Origin: Colimorpha sp045591485
GTDB taxonomy: Bacteria; Bacteroidota; Bacteroidia; Bacteroidales; P3
Assembly: GCA_045591485.1 (NCBI GenBank)
Contig: JAZNSV010000145.1
Coordinates: 1-15,756, forward strand
DNA: 15,756 nt
Direction: 5' to 3'
The position numbers and the translations under genes were made by a program. The notes below the pieces were generated by a model. It did no database searches. It was not told where the DNA came from and saw only the letters and a program-made list of their open reading frames with translations. Below are positions 13,440 through 15,756 of this stretch, one piece after another. Numbering within the stretch: the stretch's first letter is position 1; the number at the start of each line of letters is the position of its first letter.

Positions 13440-15575
13440 TCAATTCCGTTTATGATACGTGAATATTATGTCTGTCAAGTCTTTGTCGGCGCTGCTGAAG
13501 CCTACCTGTAGGGTCATCTGCGTGCCGTCGGCGGGTTCCTCCATGCGGTCGGCGGCGGGATTGTACTGGCGGAACCAGAAGGGATCCAGCTGGATGCTGA
13601 CTTCGTCGCTTTCGCCGACGAAGAGGTGGCCTTCGCCAACGCCGATCAGCTGTTTGTGCGGGCCGTCGGGGTCGGAAGGGTTCTTGAGGTAGACCTGGAC
13701 GATGGGACTGGTGATGCATTGGGGCATACGGCAGCTGTCGGCATGCACGGTGGCGGTGACGGTGAGACTGGCGGGGTCGAAGCTGGCCTTCTCCATGCGG
13801 CAGGAGCTATAGTCCAAGCCGTATCCGAAGGGGAACAGCGGCTCGGCCTCCATGTAGCGGTAGGTGCGGCCCTGCATGGCATAGTCGTCGAAGGGGGGCA
13901 GCTGGCGTGTGTTGCGGTAGAAGGTGACGGGCAGGCGTCCGAAGAGAGACCAGCCTGCGGGGAAGCACATCTGCCAGGCCACGGCGCTGCCCATGTCCTC
14001 GCCGCCGTACCAGGCCACGAGGATGGCGTCCGCCTCGTCCACCACCTCCTCCAGGCCCAGGGCGCTGCCCGTGCAGAGCAGCAACACCAGCGGTTTGCCC
14101 GATTGCTTGAGCCGACGGATGTCGGAGACCTGATGGGCCGGGAGCTCAATCTGGGTGCGGTCGCCACGGTAGAAGCCCGGCTCGTCCACCTGCAGTTCCT
14201 CGCCCTCCAGCTGGGGGCTGAGTCCGCCGGCATAGACGATGACGTCGGCGCTGTCGGCGGTGGCGACCAGCTGCAGCATGTTGCCTTTGCCGTCACGGAT
14301 GTTCAGAAGTCCTTCGCGGATGGAGACGGTATGGTCCGGAGTGCCGTTGTAGTTGCCTAAGGGCATGAGGGTGTCCGTGGCGTTGGGGCCTTCGAGGTAG
14401 ACCCTGGTGCCGCGGGCCAGCGGCAGGGTGTTGGCGTTCTTCAAGAGCACCATGGAGGCGCGTTCGATGCCGAAGGGCACGGGCTCGCGGCACACCTCCT
14501 CTTCGGCGGGCACGGGCTCGTCGGTCACCGCCAGGCGCACCTTCAGCAGGCGCCGCACATGCTTGTCTACCACGTCCTCAGGCACGTAGCCATAGCTGAC
14601 GGCCTTGCGCAATGCGGGCAGGCCGCTGCCGCATTCGAGGTCCACCTCGCGTCCGAAGGCGTCGCCGTAGGCCAGCGCCGCGCTCGGATGCGTGCGGTGG
14701 CGCATGATGACGGTGTCGAGCTCGTAGGCGTCGTTCAGCGCCCAGCAGTCGGTCACCAGGATGCCGTCGTACTGCCACTCGTTGCGCAGTATGTCAAAGA
14801 GTTCGCGGTTGGTGCAGCAGGGCTCGCCGTTCAGTCGGTTGTAGCCGCACATCACCTGGCGGACGTCGCTGTTTTTGATGATGTATTCGAACGCCGGCAG
14901 GTAGGTGGTGCGGAGGTCGCGGTCGCTGACGCGGCTGTCGAACTCATGCCGTGTGCCCTCGGGGCCGCTGTGCACGGCGAAGTGCTTGAGGCAGGCGGCG
15001 GTGAGCAGCGGGCGTCCCTGCCAGTCCTCCTCCCAGCCGTACTGCAGGCCCTCGACGCAGGCCAGCCCCATGCGGGCCGTCAGGTAGGGGTCCTCGCCGT
15101 AGGTCTCCATGCCGCGCCCCCAGCGTGGGTCGCGGAAGATGTTGATATTCGGGGTGAAGAAGGTGAGGCCCGTGTAGTCGCCCGTGCCGCCGGTATCCTG
15201 CGCGGCGCGGTACTTGTGGCGCGCCTCGGCGGCTACGTCGGCAAAGACATTCTGCACCCACCCGGGGCGGAATGTCGCCGCCATGGCGATGGGCATGGGG
15301 TACACCCGTGCCAACCCCGCGCGCCCCACGCCGTGCAGCGCCTCGTTCCACCAGCTGTAGGCCGGCAGGCCCACCCGCTCGATGGCGGGGTTCTGGTGCA
15401 CCATGAGGCTCAGCTTCTCGTCGAGCGTCAGCTCCTGCACCAGCCACTCCACCCGCTCGTCGAGCGTCCGCGTCGTGTCCTGCCACGCGTACCGTTGCGC
15501 CTCGGCGCACTGCATCGATATCATATTCAGGCCGATAGCCGCTATCAGCCCCATCAGTATTGTAGTCCTTTTCAT
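13440..15575 (-). CDS. Secreted GH3 glycosidase, beta-xylosidase-like
   Basis: I chose the ATG at 15575, which begins a clean signal peptide (MKRTTILMGLIAAIGLNMIS, cut near AEA-Q). The in-frame ATG 57 bp upstream would translate across the promoter. From the chosen start the protein is 711 residues. The N-terminal barrel shows WWNEALHGVGR, NINIFRDPRWGRGMETYGED, CLKHFAVHSGPE and nucleophile D276 in GILVTDCWAL. The second domain has GGLSPQLEGEE with candidate acid/base E457, followed by GDRTQIELP. FPFGYGLDYS precedes a C-terminal fibronectin III-like domain (about 600-711). The pattern matches the beta-xylosidase/beta-glucosidase branch of GH3; the preferred sugar is not certain. It is the first gene of the operon with GH29, without SusC/SusD genes in view. 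Confidence 0.93.
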   Translation of the reverse strand: MKRTTILMGLIAAIGLNMISMQCAEAQRYAWQDTTRTLDERVEWLVQELTLDEKLSLMVHQNPAIERVGLPAYSWWNEALHGVGRAGLARVYPMPIAMAATFRPGWVQNVFADVAAEARHKYRAAQDTGGTGDYTGLTFFTPNINIFRDPRWGRGMETYGEDPYLTARMGLACVEGLQYGWEEDWQGRPLLTAACLKHFAVHSGPEGTRHEFDSRVSDRDLRTTYLPAFEYIIKNSDVRQVMCGYNRLNGEPCCTNRELFDILRNEWQYDGILVTDCWALNDAYELDTVIMRHRTHPSAALAYGDAFGREVDLECGSGLPALRKAVSYGYVPEDVVDKHVRRLLKVRLAVTDEPVPAEEEVCREPVPFGIERASMVLLKNANTLPLARGTRVYLEGPNATDTLMPLGNYNGTPDHTVSIREGLLNIRDGKGNMLQLVATADSADVIVYAGGLSPQLEGEELQVDEPGFYRGDRTQIELPAHQVSDIRRLKQSGKPLVLLLCTGSALGLEEVVDEADAILVAWYGGEDMGSAVAWQMCFPAGWSLFGRLPVTFYRNTRQLPPFDDYAMQGRTYRYMEAEPLFPFGYGLDYSSCRMEKASFDPASLTVTATVHADSCRMPQCITSPIVQVYLKNPSDPDGPHKQLIGVGEGHLFVGESDEVSIQLDPFWFRQYNPAADRMEEPADGTQMTLQVGFSSADKDLTDIIFTYHKRN

Positions 15576-15579
15576 GCTG

Positions 15580-15587
15580 CAAAGATA
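15580..15587 (-). promoter_or_regulatory. Candidate -7 box only 4 bp before the GH3 start codon
   Basis: TATCTTTG on the minus strand matches TAnnTTTG exactly. Only CAGC separates it from the ATG at 15575, so transcription would start at or next to the start codon. The -33 region (TTTT about 17 bp upstream) is weak. Confidence 0.6.
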
Positions 15588-15676
15588 GTAATTTTTCGCC
15601 ACATAAAACCACATTCTGAACCCCCTTTTCAAACATTGCTGATTTACAGCTCATTGACTGCACCCCTTCTGCCGTT

Positions 15677-15756
15677 GTAGGTTACATGTACGATATATGT
15701 ACGATACTTGTACGATTGGCAATCGTACATGTATCGGACAAATATCGTACATGTAT
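15677..15756. repeat. Second palindrome of iterated 11-bp units (reaches right edge)
   Basis: Arms 15683-15718 and 15720-15755 are reverse complements over 36 bp with three mismatches, centred on base 15719. The left arm reads TACATGT, ACGATATATGT, ACGATACTTGT, ACGATT. The right arm carries the matching AATCGT and ACA-type units. GTAG at 15677-15680 precedes it by nine bases before the first ACGAT, exactly as in the element at 1725-1836. The right-hand end may continue outside the window. It lies about 100 bp upstream of the GH3 start. Confidence 0.9.

Noticed and set aside
15576..15632. N-terminal extension of the GH3 protein by 19 residues
   Set aside because: It runs through a TAnnTTTG promoter box and would hide the signal peptide.
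1..15756. tRNA, rRNA, insertion sequence, phage attachment site or riboswitch
   Set aside because: I looked through the gaps on both strands and saw no cloverleaf, rRNA core sequence, transposase gene or known aptamer pattern.

Overview
The window looks like chromosomal DNA of a gut-type Bacteroidales bacterium. Coding sequence is GC-rich and the gaps between genes are AT-rich. Three start regions carry the Bacteroidetes -7 box TAnnTTTG. The gene families fit too: secreted GH3 and GH29 glycosidases, a YitT/DUF2179 membrane protein, a TatA-TatC pair without TatB, an internally Tat-signalled ferredoxin fusion and an N-terminal secreted 'choice-of-anchor'-like protein. I cannot name the genus. 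All 16 genes supported here lie on the minus strand, so transcription runs from high to low coordinates.

Layout in transcription order: (1) 15.6-12.2 kb, a two-gene glycosidase operon, GH3 (beta-xylosidase-like) then GH29 alpha-L-fucosidase. (2) 12.0-11.56 kb, a free-methionine-(R)-sulfoxide reductase closed by a strong intrinsic terminator. (3) 11.4-10.55 kb, a regulator joining a RIC/YtfE-like hemerythrin domain to a LuxR-type helix-turn-helix, with a good promoter. (4) 10.37-2.0 kb, a long co-directional run: NapH/NapG-like iron-sulfur fusion, YitT protein, Tat-dependent aldo/keto reductase lipoprotein, TatA, TatC, an uncharacterised lipoprotein, lipoprotein alkaline phosphatase, AtoE-type short-chain fatty acid transporter and adenine phosphoribosyltransferase. 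From YitT to AtoE these genes overlap or nearly touch. (5) 1.48-0.75 kb, a MNT-HEPN toxin-antitoxin pair. (6) 0.72 kb to the left edge, the start of a secreted protein that leaves the window.

The Tat genes sit beside two likely Tat clients: the aldo/keto reductase, with a twin-arginine lipoprotein signal, and the NapH/NapG fusion, with a twin-arginine motif in its middle. Together with the hemerythrin regulator and the methionine sulfoxide reductase upstream, the centre of the window reads as envelope redox and stress functions. That link is inferred from position only.

The least explained part is between genes. At 1725-1836 there is a near-perfect 112-bp palindrome built of iterated 11-bp units. 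A second element of the same design but different sequence lies at 15677-15756, running to the right edge. Both have GTAG followed by nine bases and then the first ACGAT. Two other gaps each hold the same ordered pair of short hairpins, each with GTAG at its 5' side on the minus strand. This resembles REP elements moved by RAYT transposases.
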